Shown in pieces: positions 1 through 9,548 of a stretch of 64,000 nt of DNA. The translations under genes and the position numbers were made by a program. The notes under the pieces were generated by a model. It saw only the letters and a program-made list of their open reading frames with translations, was not told the origin of the DNA and did not search any database. Every line of letters starts with the position of its first letter. Within the stretch, counting starts at the first letter, position 1. Origin of the DNA: an uncultured Flavobacteriaceae bacterium. Lineage in GTDB: Bacteria > Bacteroidota > Bacteroidia > Flavobacteriales > Flavobacteriaceae. Location: NCBI GenBank assembly GCA_943788095.1, contig CALSOZ010000001.1, forward strand, positions 124,001 through 188,000, written 5' to 3'.

Positions 1-1082
1 CTTTCAGGAAAAATATCTAATGCTAAATCGACCACTTCCACCACATTTAGAAATTCGAGTTTTTGAGCCGGCATTTTAGCAAAATTAGAAAAGGCCGATG
101 CAATGGAGCTCATCGTATCAATTTGTTGGATTAAGGTTTTTGTGTATTCATCCACCTTTTTGTGAATCTCTGGATCTTGAGGGTCAAATTTATGTTGAAA
201 ACTCTGGACACTCAAGCGCATTGGGGTTAATGGATTTTTGATTTCATGAGCAACTTGCTTAGCCATTTCTCGCCAGGCCTGTTCACGCTCATTGGTCGCT
301 AGTTTTTTGGCGCTATCCTCCAACTCATCAATCATACTATTATAGGATTCTACCAATGCAGAAACCTCCAAGCTTGCCCCAACTAATTCAATTTTTTGAT
401 TGCGTTTTTCTAAACGAGTCCCTTTCATTTTGTCTCGGATGGTTTGAAGTGATTTGGTGATATATTTTGATACAAAATAAGCAAATGCAATGGCCACTAA
501 AATCATGATTATGTATGCATAACTCAATCGAATCAAGAATTCTTTAAGCTCGCCGTAATTTAAAGAATCATCATCAAAATAAGGGACATTAAGTATGCCT
601 AATGGTTTGGCGCTTGTATCTGTAAACATGATATATGAAGAGCGATAGTTGCCGCCAAGTTGGTTTATTTTTTCTACAAAACGCTTGGAGACACTTCGAT
701 TCATTTGATTTAAAACATCCGCAGACAAACAGGTTTCAATATCATTTGTATCGAAATTGGGCTTTGACATTTTAATCAGCCCTCCTTCTAAATCGTAGAG
801 GTTAAAATTTACATTATGGATGTTGGCAATCTCATAAATTTTATCTTTAAAAATCATCGAGAGGTTTTCTGTCTTAACTTCCCATGTCGTTTCCATCAAA
901 ACATAATTGATGCTCGAAATAAGTTGAGATTCCTTTCGCTCCAAACGCATTCGGTGATAATCCTGAGACTGCTCGCTATATTGATAGATCGTAACTCCTG
1001 CGATAAGCAAAGAAGCTAGCACAACCAGCATAATCATATAGAGAAAGATACGTGACCTTAAAGACAATTTGCGCTTTGCCAT
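1..1082 (-). CDS. Sensor histidine kinase, NtrY-like (3' end outside window)
   Basis: Membrane sensor kinase of a two-component system. The frame opens at ATG 1082 and runs off the left edge, so 360 codons are visible and the ATP-binding domain is not. From the N-terminus I see a membrane segment (about residues 9-28), an extracytoplasmic sensor stretch of about 150 residues, a second membrane segment near residues 180-200, a HAMP-like linker, and a phosphoacceptor helix with HEIKNPLTPMR (His near 279), the H-box form typical of NtrY-like kinases. The signal sensed cannot be told from sequence, and no response regulator is visible. The gene lies 47 bases downstream of hemJ on the same strand; I infer no functional link to heme synthesis. 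Confidence 0.85.
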   Translation of the reverse strand, partial: MAKRKLSLRSRIFLYMIMLVVLASLLIAGVTIYQYSEQSQDYHRMRLERKESQLISSINYVLMETTWEVKTENLSMIFKDKIYEIANIHNVNFNLYDLEGGLIKMSKPNFDTNDIETCLSADVLNQMNRSVSKRFVEKINQLGGNYRSSYIMFTDTSAKPLGILNVPYFDDDSLNYGELKEFLIRLSYAYIIMILVAIAFAYFVSKYITKSLQTIRDKMKGTRLEKRNQKIELVGASLEVSALVESYNSMIDELEDSAKKLATNEREQAWREMAKQVAHEIKNPLTPMRLSVQSFQHKFDPQDPEIHKKVDEYTKTLIQQIDTMSSIASAFSNFAKMPAQKLEFLNVVEVVDLALDIFPE

Positions 1083-1129
1083 AGAAATAGACTTTTGATA
1101 AATATAGAAAAAAAATCCTCGCGGTTTAA

Positions 1130-1666
1130 TTATTCCGAACGCGTTCGTTTGTGTAATTTGATCCCCAGCATAAGTAATACTGCCAATCCAACAAGTGCTA
1201 GCATTCCATAAGCCATGTTGAGGGTGCTTTTTAACAACACTAAAAACACCACCGCAAAAAGTAATAAAGTAGCGCCTTCATTCCAGATTCGCATAAAATT
1301 GGAGGTATACATAATTTGATCTTTTTGAAGTTGTTTAAAAATAAGGTGTGTTTTGATGTGATACATGATTAAAAGCATCACAAATCCTAATTTAGCGTGC
1401 ATCCAAGACTGTTCTAACCAGTAGGGTGCCAATGCTAATAACCAGATTCCAAATACTACAGCAAGAATTGCGGAGGGCCAAGTTATAATAAACCATAAGC
1501 GTTTGGCCATTAACTTTAATTGCGTGCCCAAAATTTCTTTTTCTGGAGTGGCTTTTTGAGAAGCTTCAATATGATATATGAAAATCCGAGGAATGTAAAA
1601 CAATCCTGCAAACCATGTGATTACAAAAATCAAATGAAGCGATTTAATGTAGTTATAAGAGTCCAT
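1130..1666 (-). CDS. hemJ: Protoporphyrinogen IX oxidase HemJ (UPF0093/CopD-like membrane protein)
   Basis: Small integral membrane protein of 178 residues that probably oxidises protoporphyrinogen IX to protoporphyrin IX, the penultimate step of heme synthesis. The N-terminus has the HemJ-type pattern YIKSLHLIFVITWFAGLFY followed by R-F-Y-H, with the conserved His near residue 11. Four to five hydrophobic helices follow, and a Lys in the MHAKLG segment matches the family's second conserved position. Neighbours support the call: hemH is on the same strand just beyond a MATE gene, and no hemG or hemY is present here. Members are often labelled CopD-family. The assignment rests on family pattern and context; no biochemical evidence is visible. 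Confidence 0.8.
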   Translation of the reverse strand: MDSYNYIKSLHLIFVITWFAGLFYIPRIFIYHIEASQKATPEKEILGTQLKLMAKRLWFIITWPSAILAVVFGIWLLALAPYWLEQSWMHAKLGFVMLLIMYHIKTHLIFKQLQKDQIMYTSNFMRIWNEGATLLLFAVVFLVLLKSTLNMAYGMLALVGLAVLLMLGIKLHKRTRSE

Positions 1667-1668
1667 AA

Positions 1669-3018
1669 TTATGTTTTTGATATTAATTTTGTCGATACTT
1701 CTCTATATAAAACATACGCCGTTAGGACGGTAGAAAGAACATCCGATACCGGAAATGCCATCCATACCCCTAGTTCGCCATACCATAAAGGTAATATAAA
1801 GATAAGTGGAATAAAGAAAAAAGCTTGTCGATAGAGGGTTAACAAAAGAGCGGGTACCGCTTTTCCAACAGCTTGGAAATAGGCCGATCCAATCAATTGA
1901 ATCGCTATAATTGGCGTGGCCGCAAAGACCCAGCGCATCGCAGATGGGGTTTGCTCAATGACCCGAAGATCGGTGGTAAACATTCGGGTAATTAGTTTTG
2001 GAAATCCAATCAAAACTATAGAAATTAGTGAAGCCATTACCATTGCGTAAATAATTGCAATTCGAATGGTTTGTTTAACGCGGTCATAGTTATGTGCCCC
2101 GTAATTAAAGCCAGCAATTGGCACAAAACCTTGCGTAATTCCATAAATAGGAAACAATGCAAACATTAACATTCGAGAGACGATTGCATAGGCTGTAACC
2201 GAGGTTTCACCTCCAAAATCAAATAAAATGTTATTCATCAATAAATACGTCACACTCACAATGGCTTGTCGTGAAAGGGTCACTAATCCTAAATTACTAA
2301 TTTCAGACACTATCGATGTTTGTAGCTTAAAGTGTGGCCATGAAATTTTCATTTCAGAATGCTTCGAGACGAAAAACCAAAAAATAAATAAAAAGCAAAG
2401 TGCATAAGATCCCGTGGTTGCCCAAGCGGCTCCCATCATACCTAAATCCATGACCTTAATAAATATTACATCTAATACTAAGTTGGATACCGATGGAATC
2501 ATCAAGGCATACATGGCAAACTTGGGTTTTCCTTCGGCTCTAATGACCGTGTTTCCCATCATAGAAAAGGCCAAAAAAGGAACGCCATAAAGTACAATTC
2601 GGTAGTAGATTTTGGCCGGTTCAAAAATAGTGCCTTTGCCGCCAAAAGCAGGAATAATGCCATCAATATAATACAATCCAAAAAACACCAAGATCACCGT
2701 TAGGAGTAGGGTCATCGTAATTTGATTCCCAAAAGTTTTTAAGGCTTTTGGAACCTCTTTCGCACCAAGAGCTCTTGAAATAATGGAACTCCCTCCAATC
2801 CCAATAGACATCCCTAAAGCAGCAATAAAAAACGAAACGGGTAATACTACATTAATCGCCGCAATTGCCTGTGAACCAATCCAATGCCCCACAAAAATAG
2901 TATCCACTAAAATATTGAGCGACATGACTAAAATTCCAATAGATGCTGGAACGGCCTGTTTGATCAATAATTTACCAATAGTTTGAGTTCCAAAATCGTT
3001 TGATGTGGATTTAATCAT
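1669..3018 (-). CDS. MATE family efflux transporter
   Basis: Multidrug and toxic compound extrusion (MATE) type exporter of 449 residues, expected to use a Na+ or H+ gradient to export cationic or organic compounds across the inner membrane. About twelve hydrophobic helices form two similar halves; the first half has the family-typical IGIGGSSIISRALGAK segment and the second PIYGITQGFVPIAGFNYGA. The gene sits between hemJ (2-base gap) and hemH (7-base gap) on the same strand, so it is probably co-transcribed. A role in exporting porphyrin intermediates is an attractive inference from this position, but nothing in the protein shows its substrate. Confidence 0.85.
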   Translation of the reverse strand: MIKSTSNDFGTQTIGKLLIKQAVPASIGILVMSLNILVDTIFVGHWIGSQAIAAINVVLPVSFFIAALGMSIGIGGSSIISRALGAKEVPKALKTFGNQITMTLLLTVILVFFGLYYIDGIIPAFGGKGTIFEPAKIYYRIVLYGVPFLAFSMMGNTVIRAEGKPKFAMYALMIPSVSNLVLDVIFIKVMDLGMMGAAWATTGSYALCFLFIFWFFVSKHSEMKISWPHFKLQTSIVSEISNLGLVTLSRQAIVSVTYLLMNNILFDFGGETSVTAYAIVSRMLMFALFPIYGITQGFVPIAGFNYGAHNYDRVKQTIRIAIIYAMVMASLISIVLIGFPKLITRMFTTDLRVIEQTPSAMRWVFAATPIIAIQLIGSAYFQAVGKAVPALLLTLYRQAFFFIPLIFILPLWYGELGVWMAFPVSDVLSTVLTAYVLYREVSTKLISKT

Positions 3019-3025
3019 TCAGTGT

Positions 3026-4045
3026 CTATTGTTTAGAATCCCATTCGGAAACCCACTTTGCAAGGAGTGATACCCAAGCTGGATCATCGTTTAAACAAGG
3101 GATTGTTGTAAAGTCTTTTCCACCAACTTCGTGAAAAATCTCCTCCCCTTCCATGGCAATTTCTTCGAGAGTTTCGAGACAATCGCTCACAAAAGCAGGC
3201 GTTGCGATGGCCATTGATTTGGTGCCTTCTTTTCCTATGCGTTCAATGGTTCGATCGGTGTAGGGTTGCAACCATGGGTCAAACCCTAATCGCGATTGGA
3301 ACGAGGTGGAGTAGGCCGCAGCTTCAAGCCCTAATTCTTCGCCTACCAAACGCGTTACTTCCAAACACTGGTGTTTATAGCAATATGCATGTGCTTCGGA
3401 TGGAGTCACACAGCACGACTTATCAATCTTACAATGCGACTTGGTAATGTCACTTTTTCGAATGTGGCGTTCTGGAATTCCGTGGTAAGAAAATAATAAG
3501 TGTTCGTATGTTTTTCCTTTTAAAGAGTGCTTAATCGTATTAGAGAGTACTTTAATATAATCTGGATTGTTGTAGAACGGTGGTAAATCTGACAATTTCA
3601 ATTGTGGAAAATGTTCGTCTCTTAATTCCTTTGCAAGGACTAAAATTGTTTCGGTAGTCGCCATTGCAAATTGCGGATATAATGGAATGATTAAAACCTC
3701 ATCGACCCCTTGATCTACCAGTTTTTGAAGCCCTTTTTTAATGGTCATACTACCGTATCGCATCGCGAGGGCCGTTGGTAAACTGACTTCTTTTTTTAAT
3801 TCAGTTTCCAAACGCTCGGACAAAACGATTAGCGGAGACCCTTCCTCCCACCATATTTTTTGGTACGCTTTTGCTGAGATTTTTGGACGCGTATTTAGGA
3901 TGATTCCTTTTACTAAAAGGGTTCGGGCCCATAATGGAACATCGATAACGCGCTCGTCCATCAAAAATTCGCCTAAATATTTTTTTACATCTTTGGGACT
4001 GGGGCTGTCTGGAGATCCCAGATTGACTAATAAAACGCCTTTCAT
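3026..4045 (-). CDS. hemH: Ferrochelatase
   Basis: Inserts Fe2+ into protoporphyrin IX to make protoheme. The 339-residue protein begins MKGVLLVNLGSPDSP, the standard ferrochelatase N-terminus, and carries the SYHGIPERH catalytic-His motif and the downstream YSTSFQSRLG segment. A Cys-rich stretch (SCCVTPSEAHAYCYKHQC) resembles the ligand-bearing region of some ferrochelatases, but I cannot show an iron-sulfur cluster. I chose ATG 4045: the frame is open to 4162, but the extra 39 codons would run into the AraC gene and do not look like ferrochelatase. It lies 10 bases downstream of the AraC regulator's stop, so co-transcription is likely. Confidence 0.95.
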   Translation of the reverse strand: MKGVLLVNLGSPDSPSPKDVKKYLGEFLMDERVIDVPLWARTLLVKGIILNTRPKISAKAYQKIWWEEGSPLIVLSERLETELKKEVSLPTALAMRYGSMTIKKGLQKLVDQGVDEVLIIPLYPQFAMATTETILVLAKELRDEHFPQLKLSDLPPFYNNPDYIKVLSNTIKHSLKGKTYEHLLFSYHGIPERHIRKSDITKSHCKIDKSCCVTPSEAHAYCYKHQCLEVTRLVGEELGLEAAAYSTSFQSRLGFDPWLQPYTDRTIERIGKEGTKSMAIATPAFVSDCLETLEEIAMEGEEIFHEVGGKDFTTIPCLNDDPAWVSLLAKWVSEWDSKQ

Positions 4046-4055
4046 ATCAAATTGG

Positions 4056-4976
4056 TTAGTTAAGAGATTGAATATATTTTTTGGGAGTGGTCCCGTATTG
4101 TTTTTTAAATGCTGAAATGAAATGACTGGCGGTGCTGTATCCAACCTTAAGGCCAACCTCATTCACATTGTGTGCTCCTGATTCTAATAATTTTCGAGAA
4201 ACCTCCATTTTATAGTCAAATAAGAAGCCATACACCGTAGTGCCATAAATTTGTTTGAACCCTTCTTTTAGTTTCTTTAAGCTTAAATCAATCTCAGCCG
4301 CTAATTCTATTAAAGTTGGGGGCTCAGAAATACGATGAATCATAATATCTTTGGCTTGCTTGATTTTGATAACATTTGAGTCATCGACCAAAAACGGACA
4401 TTGCTCTATATTTGCTTCTTCTCCTCTATTGAAATATAAGCTTAATAATTCATAAGCCTTTCCTTTAAAGTATAACGATTTTATAGTGGAGTTGAGGTTG
4501 TAATTGACCAATTGATTTAAAACAATCGCCATAGACGGTGAAATGTGGCCGTCTTTATAGTATTTTTTATCTTGATTGCCCTCACTTAAAAAAGTGATAT
4601 AATCGGCTTCATGAGAAAATAACCCATGAAATTTTTTGATTGAAATGAGAACTGAAACCACCCAAGAAGCAGGGTCGACTTCCAAATATATAGGTAAATT
4701 TCTTTGAGGATTATAAAGTAATAATGAATTTTCTTCCGGGATGTTTAGACTATATGTTCCATTGTTAAACACAAACTTACATTCGCCTTTTGAACAAAAA
4801 TGAAATTGAATAAAAGAGCTATCTATTTCCTTTTCAAGGAGTTGAACTTCTGATGTTTCATTTTGATACGTCATGACAATAAACCCCGATTCAATTGCTG
4901 TTTCTAAAAAAGACCCTTGAGCGGTGTTTTTTGGCTTGGACTGTCCGTTATGTGATACGTCTTTATTTAGATTCAT
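4056..4976 (-). CDS. AraC family transcriptional regulator
   Basis: DNA-binding regulator of 306 residues. The C-terminal 110 residues form the double helix-turn-helix of the AraC family: IELAAEIDLSLKKLKEGFK for the first, and VNEVGLKVGYSTASHFISAFK then YGTTPKKY for the second. The N-terminal half is a ligand or sensor domain without a motif I recognise. The gene is placed head-to-head with hemA and directly precedes hemH, so it probably controls one or both halves of the heme cluster, perhaps in response to heme or iron; that is inference from position. It could also regulate only itself and the downstream exporter. Confidence 0.85.
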   Translation of the reverse strand: MNLNKDVSHNGQSKPKNTAQGSFLETAIESGFIVMTYQNETSEVQLLEKEIDSSFIQFHFCSKGECKFVFNNGTYSLNIPEENSLLLYNPQRNLPIYLEVDPASWVVSVLISIKKFHGLFSHEADYITFLSEGNQDKKYYKDGHISPSMAIVLNQLVNYNLNSTIKSLYFKGKAYELLSLYFNRGEEANIEQCPFLVDDSNVIKIKQAKDIMIHRISEPPTLIELAAEIDLSLKKLKEGFKQIYGTTVYGFLFDYKMEVSRKLLESGAHNVNEVGLKVGYSTASHFISAFKKQYGTTPKKYIQSLN

Positions 4977-5014
4977 TATAAATAAAAATTAAAGAATTTA
5001 TTGGTTTTCTTCTG

Positions 5015-5045
5015 CAAAAATAATACTTTAAACAAAAATAACGAA
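5015..5045 (-). promoter_or_regulatory. Predicted Bacteroidota promoter for the AraC-hemH arm
   Basis: On the minus strand there is TATTTTTG (5022-5015), an exact match to the TAnnTTTG -7 element, preceded 19 bases upstream by TTCG (5045-5042), one mismatch from TTTG. It lies about 40 bases upstream of the AraC start. A second TATTTTTG at 5040-5033 has no partner at the usual distance. The call is based on consensus matching only. Confidence 0.45.
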
Positions 5046-5114
5046 ATAATACGTGGAAACCTCTAAACGACATATAAAGTTCTTCTAGCGTTATTTTTTA
5101 CAAATCAAAGCCAT

Positions 5115-5122
5115 TATTTTTG
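5115..5122 (+). promoter_or_regulatory. Candidate -7 element for hemA operon
   Basis: TATTTTTG matches the TAnnTTTG consensus exactly and sits 25 bases before the hemA ATG, but no TTTG lies at the expected 19-base spacing (TATT is there instead). The 171-base divergent gap 4977-5147 also holds the opposing promoter, so any AraC operator should be in this gap; I could not identify a repeated operator sequence. Confidence 0.35.
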
Positions 5123-5147
5123 TGTCGAAATATTTCCAAACTCATTA

Positions 5148-6407
5148 ATGGAGCAATTTAACAAATCTGAAACAACCTATTTCTATGTCATTGGCCTCAG
5201 CTATAAAAAAGCAGATGCAAAAATACGTGGAGACTTTAGCTTAGACCACAATGCGAAGGCTAATTTGATGCTCCAGGCAAAAGCAAGTGGCATTGAAAGT
5301 ATCGTCGCGACCTCTACCTGTAACCGTACCGAAATATACGGTTTTGCCCGACACCCTTTTGAGCTTATAAAGCTGCTTTGTGACAACACTCTAGGGACGG
5401 TTGAAGATTTTCAAAGGGTGGCCTATGTTTATAAAAGCAGCGATGCGATTCAACATATGTTTAGAGTTGGTGCCGGATTGGATAGTCAAATATTAGGCGA
5501 TTTTGAAATCATCAGTCAGCTAAAAATAAGTGCAAAACTTTCTAAAAAATACCAGTTACTAAATGCTTTCTTAGAACGCTTGATTAACGCAATCATCCAA
5601 GCAAGCAAACGCATCAAAACAGAAACAGAATTATCTTCTGGAGCGACTTCAGTTTCATTTGCCTCTGTACAATACATTAAAAAAACAGTCGAAGCCATTT
5701 CTTCCAAAAACATTTTACTCTTTGGAACTGGGAAAATTGGACGTAATACCTGTGAAAACTTAATAAAACACACCAAAAACGAACATATTACCCTGATAAA
5801 TCGCACCCGTGATCGCGCAGATAAGATTGCTGGAAAATTCAAACTCCTGGTGAAAGATTACAGCCAGTTACAAGAAGAAATTGGAAATACCGATATTTTG
5901 ATTGTGGCGACTGGCGCACAAAATCCAACGATCGATAAACACCTGATTCAAAACAAAAAACCCTTATTGATTCTCGATTTATCCATCCCTAAAAATGTCA
6001 ATGAAAACGTAAAGGAACTGCCTATGGTCACCTTGGTTCATTTAGATCATTTATCTCAGATGACCGATGAAACTCTCGAAAAAAGAAAGCAGTTCATCCC
6101 TGTCGCTGAAGGGATTATTACCGAAATAAAAACAGAATTTGATGAATGGGTCGACAATCGAAAGTTTGCACCTACGATCAAAGCTTTGAAAGAAAAATTA
6201 CAAGTCTTTGCGACGGCTGAAGTTGAATCGCAACGAAAAAAAATAAATGAATTTAATGAAGCGCAAGCTGCATTGATAAGCGCCAATTTAGTTCAAAAAA
6301 TAACCAACCACTTTGCTCACCATCTGAAAGACGAAACGGTCTCAAAAAATGACAGTCTCGAACTGATAAAAAAGGTGTTTCAATTAGATTCCAAAAAACA
6401 TGTCTAA
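5148..6407 (+). CDS. hemA: Glutamyl-tRNA reductase
   Basis: Reduces glutamyl-tRNA to glutamate-1-semialdehyde, the first committed step of the C5 heme pathway. At 419 residues it has normal family length. The N-terminal catalytic domain holds SIVATSTCNRTEIY, whose Cys is the expected nucleophile. It is followed by GAGLDSQILGDFEI, a Rossmann NADPH-binding region with LLFGTGKIGRNTCENL, and an alpha-helical dimerisation tail. The ATG at 5148 starts the divergent rightward heme operon and its last 8 bases overlap hemC-hemD, which suggests translational coupling. The partner enzyme HemL is not in this window. Confidence 0.96.
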   Translation: MEQFNKSETTYFYVIGLSYKKADAKIRGDFSLDHNAKANLMLQAKASGIESIVATSTCNRTEIYGFARHPFELIKLLCDNTLGTVEDFQRVAYVYKSSDAIQHMFRVGAGLDSQILGDFEIISQLKISAKLSKKYQLLNAFLERLINAIIQASKRIKTETELSSGATSVSFASVQYIKKTVEAISSKNILLFGTGKIGRNTCENLIKHTKNEHITLINRTRDRADKIAGKFKLLVKDYSQLQEEIGNTDILIVATGAQNPTIDKHLIQNKKPLLILDLSIPKNVNENVKELPMVTLVHLDHLSQMTDETLEKRKQFIPVAEGIITEIKTEFDEWVDNRKFAPTIKALKEKLQVFATAEVESQRKKINEFNEAQAALISANLVQKITNHFAHHLKDETVSKNDSLELIKKVFQLDSKKHV

Positions 6408-7974
6408 AATTATTCGAATCGGTACGCGTGATAGCGACCTTGCACTCTGGCAAGCCAAAACAGTCCAGTCTCAGCTAGAGCATTTAGGTCACAAAACGGT
6501 GTTGGTTCCTGTAAAATCTACCGGAGACTTGGTCTTAAACAAACCCATCTATGAACTCGGGATTACAGGCGTTTTTACTCGAACTTTAGACATCGCTTTG
6601 ATTAACGAAGAAATTGATATTGCTGTCCATTCCTTAAAAGATGTTCCAACTGTTTTACCAGAAGGTGTGGTACAGGCAGCCGTTTTAAAACGTGGCAATA
6701 TTAGAGATACGTTGGTGTTTAAAACCAATGAAGAGTTTTTGGCACAAAAGGATGCTGTGATTGCTACTGGCAGTTTACGACGCAAAGCGCAGTGGCTCAA
6801 CAGATACCCAACACATAGTACTGTCGGGTTAAGAGGCAATGTAAATACACGCCTCGAAAAATTAGAAAACAGCGATTGGAATGGCGCCATTTTTGCCGCC
6901 GCAGGCTTGGGACGACTGGACTTAACGCCGGTAGATTCTGTGAATTTGGAATGGATGGTACCCGCACCCGCACAAGGCGCGGTGATGATTGCAAGTTTGA
7001 AAACCAACATAGAAGCTCTTGAAGCGTGTGCAGCTCTTAATCACGAAGAGACAGAAATCTCTACCAACATTGAACGTGAGTTTTTAAATAAACTTGAAGG
7101 CGGATGTAGCGCCCCTATTGGCGCACTCGCTTACATAAAAGAGGAGGAAATACATTTCCATGGGATTGTTTTAAGTCCCGATGGCACTAAAAAAATTGAA
7201 GCAAAACGCACCGCTAAACTAGGAGAACACTATACCCTAGTCGATGATTGTGTTGAATTTATTTTGAGTCGTGGTGGAAAAACCCTCATTGGAACCACGG
7301 CAAAAGAAGATGGACCAACCACTATTTTTTCTTCAAAATTATTGAGTCCAGGACAAAAGGATTTATTTAACAACGCTCTCAATGTAGAGAGTTCGGACTT
7401 TATCAAAACAGCTGCGAACCGTATCAAACCGGTGGTGTTAAAAGCAGTCCACAAAAACGTAGTCATTACCAGCAAAAATGGTGTAGAGGCTATTTTAAAT
7501 AATTGCGCTGTTGAAGATTTAAATTTTGAAACGATTTACTGTGTGGGCAGACGAACCAAGCGACTCATTGAGCAGAAAATTGGCCCCGTTAAACATACTG
7601 AAAAAAACGCCAATGCCTTAGCAAACTATTTAGTAGAATTTATGGACGGTTCAGAAGTGAGCTACTTTTGTAGCGACATTCGGATGGATGACTTGCCGAC
7701 AGTTTTGAAAGAGAATAACATCAATGTACGTGAAATAGAAGCCTATAGCACTAAGCTAGAAGCGCCAAAATTAGCGGACTCTATTGAAGGTGTTATGTTT
7801 TATAGCCCCTCCACAATTCAAAGCTTCTTGCAAAAAAATTCACCGACGTGTATTGCATATTGTATTGGCGAAAGCACCGCTAAGGAAGCAAAAAAATATT
7901 TTAAAGATGTACGCGTAGCGAAAATCCCCACCGTGGAAAGTGTCATCGATCTTGTGAATCAAAATTATATTTAG
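6400..7974 (+). CDS. hemC: Fused hydroxymethylbilane synthase / uroporphyrinogen-III synthase (HemC-HemD)
   Basis: A 524-residue bifunctional protein. Residues 1 to about 300 are porphobilinogen deaminase (HemC): [15 protein letters not shown] at the N-terminus, [27 protein letters not shown], and EGGCSAPIG, whose Cys236 should hold the dipyrromethane cofactor. Residues from about 305 to the end look like uroporphyrinogen-III synthase (HemD), a poorly conserved family, recognised by length, [12 protein letters not shown], and the late segment [14 protein letters not shown]. Linking the two would pass unstable hydroxymethylbilane straight to cyclisation. I see no frameshift at the junction. 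The start overlaps hemA by 8 bases; hemE follows 5 bases after the stop. Confidence 0.93.
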   Translation: MSKIIRIGTRDSDLALWQAKTVQSQLEHLGHKTVLVPVKSTGDLVLNKPIYELGITGVFTRTLDIALINEEIDIAVHSLKDVPTVLPEGVVQAAVLKRGNIRDTLVFKTNEEFLAQKDAVIATGSLRRKAQWLNRYPTHSTVGLRGNVNTRLEKLENSDWNGAIFAAAGLGRLDLTPVDSVNLEWMVPAPAQGAVMIASLKTNIEALEACAALNHEETEISTNIEREFLNKLEGGCSAPIGALAYIKEEEIHFHGIVLSPDGTKKIEAKRTAKLGEHYTLVDDCVEFILSRGGKTLIGTTAKEDGPTTIFSSKLLSPGQKDLFNNALNVESSDFIKTAANRIKPVVLKAVHKNVVITSKNGVEAILNNCAVEDLNFETIYCVGRRTKRLIEQKIGPVKHTEKNANALANYLVEFMDGSEVSYFCSDIRMDDLPTVLKENNINVREIEAYSTKLEAPKLADSIEGVMFYSPSTIQSFLQKNSPTCIAYCIGESTAKEAKKYFKDVRVAKIPTVESVIDLVNQNYI

Positions 7975-7979
7975 ACGTT

Positions 7980-9005
7980 ATGATCAAAAACGATTTATTT
8001 TTAAAAGCTCTTAAAGGTGAAACAGTCGAACGCCCTCCAGTTTGGATGATGCGTCAAGCTGGACGTTATTTACCAGAATTCATCGCTATCAGGGAAAAAT
8101 ATGATTTTTTTACGCGTTGTCGCACGCCTGAATTGGCAAGTGAAATAACGGTTCAGCCCATCCGACGTTATGGAATGGATGCTGCTATTTTATTTTGTGA
8201 CATCTTAGTTATCCCACAAGCAATGAATATTGAGGTGGAAATGAAACCCAATTTTGGACCTTATTTACCAAACCCCGTGCGCACTCAAAAAGATGTGGAT
8301 AATGTGATCGTTCCTGATGTGACGGTAGAATTAGACTATGTTTATCAAGCCATTAAGGCAACCAAAGAATTATTAAATGACGACATTCCTTTGATTGGTT
8401 TTGCTGGATCGCCTTGGACCATTTTATGTTACTGTGTGCAAGGTCAGGGCAGTAAAAACTTTGACAAAGCCAAAGAGTTTTGTTTTACCAATCCAATGGC
8501 AGCGCATCAGTTATTGCAAAAAATTACAGATACAACCATTGCTTATCTTAAAGAAAAAGTCAAGGCAGGTGTCAATGCCGTTCAAATATTTGATTCGTGG
8601 GGTGGCATGTTGTCTCCGACCGATTACCAAGAATTTTCATGGCAGTATATCAATCAAATCATCGACGCTTTAAAAGACGATGCACCCGTCATCGCTTTTG
8701 GAAAAGGCTGTTGGTTTGCATTGGGCGATATGGCAAAATCCAATGCTTCAGCGCTTGGAATTGACTGGACCTGTTCCGCTCGAAATGCCCGTTATTTAAC
8801 CGGTGGAAATATGACACTTCAAGGAAATTTTGATCCGTCACGATTATTATCACCTCCTGCGGAAATCAAAAAAATGGTGCACCAAATGATTAATGAATTT
8901 GGAAAAGATAAATATATTGTAAATCTTGGACACGGCATTCTTCCAAACATTCCTATTGATCATGCCAAAGCATTTATTGACGCTGTAAAAGAATATAAAA
9001 GCTAA
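7980..9005 (+). CDS. hemE: Uroporphyrinogen decarboxylase
   Basis: Decarboxylates the four acetate side chains of uroporphyrinogen III to give coproporphyrinogen III in the cytoplasm. At 341 residues it is family-typical. Signature segments are [17 protein letters not shown] near the N-terminus, with the substrate-binding Arg residues, then [23 protein letters not shown], and the C-terminal [12 protein letters not shown]. The gene sits 5 bases after hemC-hemD and 3 bases before a GNAT gene, in one tight operon. Confidence 0.96.
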   Translation: MIKNDLFLKALKGETVERPPVWMMRQAGRYLPEFIAIREKYDFFTRCRTPELASEITVQPIRRYGMDAAILFCDILVIPQAMNIEVEMKPNFGPYLPNPVRTQKDVDNVIVPDVTVELDYVYQAIKATKELLNDDIPLIGFAGSPWTILCYCVQGQGSKNFDKAKEFCFTNPMAAHQLLQKITDTTIAYLKEKVKAGVNAVQIFDSWGGMLSPTDYQEFSWQYINQIIDALKDDAPVIAFGKGCWFALGDMAKSNASALGIDWTCSARNARYLTGGNMTLQGNFDPSRLLSPPAEIKKMVHQMINEFGKDKYIVNLGHGILPNIPIDHAKAFIDAVKEYKS

Positions 9006-9008
9006 GAT

Positions 9009-9548
9009 GTGATTACTGAATTCGACTCATATTATATAGAAGCCATTCAAGAAAAAGATGCTTGGAGTCTATGTGATTTTATGGTGTCGAATGAAAACCG
9101 ACTCAAACGTTTTTTTCCTGAAACTTTAGAGAAAAACCTAACGCCAACCTTATCAAAACTGTTTTGTGAAAAAAAAGCAAAACAGTTTCAAGACAATGAA
9201 GAATTTCTCTTTTTAATAAAAGAAAAAAAATCAAATGCTCTGATAGGTTTGGTGTATCTCAAAACTCTAGATTGGAATCAAAAACAAGGCGAATTTGCAT
9301 ATTGTATTGGTTACCCATTTGAAGGAAAAGGCATCACTTCAAAAGCGATTGAACTATTATCAGTTTATGCCTTTGAAACCTTACAATTAAAAACCTTAAA
9401 AATTATCGTTCACGAGACGAATTTATTAAGTACAAAAATTGCTCAAAAATGTAACTTTAATTGGATAAAAACGCTTCCTCATGAATTTACGCCTCCCAAT
9501 GAAAACCCCTTAAATATGGAATTATATGAACGTTATAATGAAAGATAA
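9009..9548 (+). CDS. GNAT family N-acetyltransferase (RimJ/RimL-like)
   Basis: Likely acetyl-CoA-dependent N-acetyltransferase of 179 residues. The fold cues are a central LIGLVYLKTLDW strand pair, FAYCIGYPFEGKGITSKAIELL with the acetyl-CoA-binding GKG-type loop, and KIIVHETNLLSTKIAQKCNF, all typical of RimJ/RimL-type GNATs. The substrate is unknown. The frame begins with GTG at 9009; the ATG two bases earlier is followed at once by a stop, so GTG is the only sensible start. The gene is wedged between hemE (3-base gap) and hemF (short overlap), so it is co-transcribed with the heme genes, but a role in heme metabolism is not shown. Confidence 0.8.
   Translation: MITEFDSYYIEAIQEKDAWSLCDFMVSNENRLKRFFPETLEKNLTPTLSKLFCEKKAKQFQDNEEFLFLIKEKKSNALIGLVYLKTLDWNQKQGEFAYCIGYPFEGKGITSKAIELLSVYAFETLQLKTLKIIVHETNLLSTKIAQKCNFNWIKTLPHEFTPPNENPLNMELYERYNER

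Noticed and set aside
4046-4162. Longer ferrochelatase start at 4162
   Set aside because: The extra 39 codons lie in the AraC gene and do not resemble the family; ATG 4045 gives the standard N-terminus.
6549-7010. Long open frame on the minus strand within hemC
   Set aside because: It is antisense to well-conserved hemC codons and its translation shows no domain.
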